From Salinarimonas rosea DSM 21201 (lineage in GTDB: Bacteria; Pseudomonadota; Alphaproteobacteria; Rhizobiales; Beijerinckiaceae), in contig NZ_AUBC01000015.1 of the NCBI RefSeq assembly GCF_000429045.1, positions 110,949-174,948 on the forward strand: 64,000 nt of DNA, given 5' to 3'. Both the position numbers and the translations under genes were made by a program. The notes beneath the pieces are model-generated. The model was not told the origin of the DNA. It saw only the letters and a list, made by a program, of their open reading frames with translations, and searched no databases. Below, one piece after another: positions 61,813 to 64,000 of this stretch (positions are counted from its first letter, which is position 1; each line of letters opens with the position of its first letter).

Positions 61813-62373
61813 GTCGACGATGCGGGTTGTCAGGTCGGCGATATAGACGTTCGGGTCGACGCCGTTTAGCTAAAAGGTCACGACGAGCGACGCGACGACA
61901 GCCCAGTGCTCGCCGCCGCCGTCGCAGCCGGCGAAGAGCGCGCTTTTCTGGTGAGGGCGAAAAGCGTAATCGCGCGCTCGACGACGTTGGAGTCGAGCTC
62001 GACCTCGCCGATCCGGTGGAGCGCGCCCCGGTAGATCCTGTCCTCGACGTCCACGACCTGATAGTATCGAGGAATGTGCGCCGGGAGGGCGCCGCGGTTG
62101 TGCCGGCGCGCCAACGCACCTTGGGGGAGTAGCTCTTGTTCCGTTTCTTCTCGCTCATGGCTCCATCCTCTCAGGAGTAGGAGCCTCCGGAAAACCCCGG
62201 GGCGCTTCAGGTTGACACCCACCAGCGCGGTTGATCACCTCGAGCCGACGCACCACACGCTGCGGCTCAAGCTTTGGCTCAAGTCTAAACACAAACGATC
62301 TCCGATCCACGAAGGGATCGGGAGACTCGCTCATCAACTCACGGCGAGGAAGGTGAGACAGGAACACCGCTTA
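61813..62373 (-). mobile_element. IS66-family remnant with an internal deletion
   Basis: Read on the minus strand, it starts with TAAGCGGTGTTCC (the IS66 tip), continues with a leader like that of the 44.66-kb copy and the first residues of TnpA (VVRRLEVINRAGG). It then jumps to the N-terminal TnpC segment NRGALPAHIPRYYQVVDVED, GALHRIGE and directly to the C-terminal VELDSNVVERAI. It continues with KSALFAGCDGGGEHWAVVAS in another frame and ends near TTRIVDG. The middle of tnpC, tnpB and the right end are missing. Confidence 0.7.
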
Positions 62374-62470
62374 AATCCTCGATCGACGTGCTGCGATCGC
62401 AACGGCGGTCGCCACGAGCCTCGGTGCTCTTCGTTTGTGGCTGGACGTCGCGACGAGATAGTAGAAAAGA

Positions 62471-62505
62471 AGTGGCCGGATATCGCATCGCGATATCCGG
62501 CCACT
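62471..62505 (-). terminator. Intrinsic terminator of the small exported-protein gene
   Basis: AGTGGCCGGATATCGC and its perfect complement form a 16-bp stem around a 3-nt loop. On the minus strand it is followed by TTCTTTT. It lies 84 bp after the stop codon of the gene at 62,589. Confidence 0.75.
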
Positions 62506-62588
62506 GGCGGGTGGAACGTCGGCGGTCGACGAGCGACTTGGGCGATGTGCGGCCCAGCGCCAACTCGCGACCGCGCTTCGCTACCGCC

Positions 62589-62879
62589 TCAGTTCTGCAC
62601 CTGTGCCTCCTCGCCGTCTTGTCCTTCGATGAGGGCGAGAATGCTGTCCACCACATCGTCCGGATCGGCTTCCGACTCGAGGATTTCCTCGATTTCGTGG
62701 ACCATGTCCTCATTCAATCGGCCGATGTGATCCTCCGTGACGCCGATTTCGGTGAGCTGCGTGCGCAACTCCTCGTCGATCGCGCTGTGGGCGGCATCTT
62801 GAGCCGCGAGCAGCAGGAACCCTGCGGCGGATGCGGTGACCACCAACCCGGCAATGGTTGCACCCACTCTACGCTTCAT
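62589..62879 (-). CDS. Small exported or membrane-anchored hypothetical protein
   Basis: This 96-residue protein has a basic start and hydrophobic helix (RRVGATIAGLVVTASAAGFL, residues 3-24), then an acidic helical domain (LRTQLTEIGVTEDHIGRLNE, DMVHEIEEILESEADPDDVV). No family was recognised. ATG 62879 is strongly supported by AAAGGAGATGCTTG. It is divergent from the gene at 63,218 and ends at an intrinsic terminator. Confidence 0.75.
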   Translation of the reverse strand: MKRRVGATIAGLVVTASAAGFLLLAAQDAAHSAIDEELRTQLTEIGVTEDHIGRLNEDMVHEIEEILESEADPDDVVDSILALIEGQDGEEAQVQN

Positions 62880-63217
62880 CAAGCATCTCCTTTCGGTGGA
62901 AACGGTTTGGTGAGGAGGCGCGCGTTGCGGCATACTTCCGGCCGCTCGCTTCGCCGGGGGCAAGCGCATGGCTACCTTCGCATGGTCCGGCGGCTGCGGC
63001 CTCCTCATGCGAACAGACGAACGACCGAGCTTCTTCATCCGAGCGCGACGAAAAAAATCTTCTGACGGGTCCGTGAACGGGCCGTGGCCCGGTCCGACGG
63101 ATGAAGAGGCCGGTCTGCACGTTCTCCGGTCGACTCGCCGCAAGCGGACGAGATCGAACGCCGACGCGTAGGGCGTCGGCATGAACCGACCGGAAAGACT
63201 GCTGGAGGATCGATAGC
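62880..63217. other. Divergent intergenic region without a supported gene
   Basis: This 338-bp region separates two divergent small genes and should hold both promoters. GCCGACG-CGTAGGG-CGTCGGC (63,160-63,180) can form a small hairpin before the plus-strand gene. No clear sigma-70 match and no GGAATAAG motif was found. Confidence 0.4.
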
Positions 63218-63610
63218 ATGCAAGCGATCAAGACCCTGACGGGTCGCCTGAAAGGCTTCGGCGCGGTGCCCTTCGTCGCGGCGCTGGCGCTCATTCTCGC
63301 CCCCACGACGGGCATGGTCTATGGCGCGGCCCTAGCGACCGCGATCGTGCTCGGTGGCATCACCTTGCTGATCTTCGGCAAGAGCACCTTCGTGCCCGAG
63401 AAGTCCGATCCGTGGCTCCTCATGGCCGTGGGCATCGCCACCATCGCCGTGCCCTGGATTTTCGGGTTCGGCTACCTCGCCTCCGTCGACGTGGCGATCC
63501 ACACCCTCGCCGGCGTCGCCATCGCCGGCGCGGCCCTCTACCAGTTGGCGAGGGCACGCCACGAAGAGGACGCGGAGCAGGGCCCGGACGGCGCGGGTCA
63601 GCCGACCTGA
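63218..63610 (+). CDS. Small four-helix membrane protein, SPW-repeat-like
   Basis: This 130-residue protein has about four hydrophobic helices (VPFVAALALILAPTTGMVYG, AALATAIVLGGITLLIFG, PWLLMAVGIATIAVPWIFGF, VAIHTLAGVAIAGAALYQLA). The DPWLLMAVGIATIAVPWIFGFG segment resembles the SPW repeat of small bacterial membrane proteins. The function is unknown. ATG 63218 follows GGAGGATCGATAGC. Confidence 0.65.
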   Translation: MQAIKTLTGRLKGFGAVPFVAALALILAPTTGMVYGAALATAIVLGGITLLIFGKSTFVPEKSDPWLLMAVGIATIAVPWIFGFGYLASVDVAIHTLAGVAIAGAALYQLARARHEEDAEQGPDGAGQPT

Positions 63611-63824
63611 CACCGTCTCCGACCCTGACCCGTCTCGTTGGGTCGCGACCGAAGCACCCGCTGTGCCATCACCGGCGCGGCGGGTGCAATCGTTTCGGGA
63701 CCGACATCGTAGGCCGATTTTCGGGGATTAAGCGCCGCTCTGCCGCGTTAGGCTCAGGACCCATTAATCGGCTTGAGATCGCATTGGTCGCATGATTCAA
63801 ATCCCCAAACTTTCAGGGGGTATC

Positions 63825-64000
63825 ATGAGCAATCTATTTTGGCTGACCGACGAACAGATGGCGCGGCTGCGACCGTTCTTTCCGAAGAGCCATGGCAAGC
63901 CGAGGGTTGATGATCGGCGGGTGTTGAGTGGGATAATCTTCATCAATCGCAATGGCTTACGGTGGTGCGATGCGCCGAAGGAGTACGGCCCACCGAAGAC
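63825..64000 (+). CDS. IS5-family transposase, N-terminal part
   Basis: The gene is cut by the window end after 58 codons. FWLTDEQMARLRPFFPKSHG, DDRRVLSGIIFINRNGLRW and CDAPKEYGPPKT form the N-terminal domain common to IS5-type (IS427/IS1031-like) transposases. ATG 63825 follows CAGGGGGTATC. The element's left end should lie shortly upstream; GGCTCAGGACCCATTAATCG near 63,750 is a candidate but cannot be confirmed without the right end. Confidence 0.85.
   Translation, partial: MSNLFWLTDEQMARLRPFFPKSHGKPRVDDRRVLSGIIFINRNGLRWCDAPKEYGPPK

Noticed and set aside
62102..62158. Possible IS3-type OrfA start (EKKRNKSYSPKVRWRAG) at the edge of the IS66 debris
   Set aside because: Only about 18 residues look similar, the other frame matches IS66 TnpC, and nothing extends it.
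62880..63217. Possible GGAAAC/CGTT-like general stress promoter between the divergent small genes
   Set aside because: The boxes are poorly matched and wrongly spaced compared with both the EcfG motif and the motif at 59 kb.

Overview
The window is high-GC, gene-dense chromosomal DNA from an alphaproteobacterium, most likely a member of the Hyphomicrobiales (Rhizobiales). This rests on an NDUFA12-type complex I accessory gene next to a DUF2155 gene, an HWE-family histidine kinase, a form II carbon monoxide dehydrogenase-like cluster with its Mo-cofactor maturation genes, and gene-flanking palindromic repeats of the kind seen in that order. The genus cannot be fixed from the sequence alone. 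No tRNA, rRNA or CRISPR array was found.

Core-like part (about 1-44.5 kb). It opens with the 3' end of an arginase/agmatinase-family gene, followed by a polar amino acid ABC importer with two tandem substrate-binding proteins, two permeases and an ATPase. Next come a small membrane protein, an M15-like peptidase, a DUF3750 protein, UvrD/PcrA helicase, a phosphoesterase and a pyrrolidone-carboxylate-peptidase-like protein. From 19,976 down to 10,498 a minus-strand cluster encodes a form II CODH-like molybdenum hydroxylase (small, large and medium subunits), a MoxR ATPase, a CoxE-type VWA protein, two XdhC/CoxF-type proteins, a molybdopterin-binding protein and a MocA-type nucleotidyltransferase. 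In other words, enzyme and maturation genes sit together. Then follow an acetyltransferase, a PcaD-like hydrolase, a stand-alone E1/transketolase-like enzyme, a P-type ATPase, a GNAT-nitrilase fusion, an SLC13-like transporter and an MFS transporter. A small AT-richer insert (32.1-33.8 kb) carries a lone YefM-type antitoxin and a frameshifted abortive-infection-like gene. After it come rplM-rpsI with a good promoter and terminator, pbpC with an alpha-2-macroglobulin gene, NDUFA12, DUF2155 and a YbaN-like gene.

Accessory part (about 44.5-57.5 kb). An IS66 element with definable ends but decayed transposase genes starts this stretch. It continues with an HWE sensor kinase, two single-domain receivers, a P-loop kinase, an XRE regulator, a Tad-like secreted protein with a run of 26 Asp, small orphan genes (one apparently frameshifted at a G tract), a chemotaxis receptor and an orphan gpW/gp25-like baseplate gene.

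Cell-surface ECF module (57.4-61.7 kb). A membrane-anchored subtilisin-like protease is divergent from an operon of ECF sigma factor, anti-sigma factor and an uncharacterised protein. A short secreted Ser/Asn-repeat protein lies just beyond. All three transcription units are preceded by the same bipartite motif, GGAATAAG-N13-CGTT, placed 45-52 bp before the start codon. I read this as the sigma factor's own promoter and a small regulon; it is the most interesting signal in the window. The end of the window holds IS66 debris, two small genes and the start of an IS5-type transposase.
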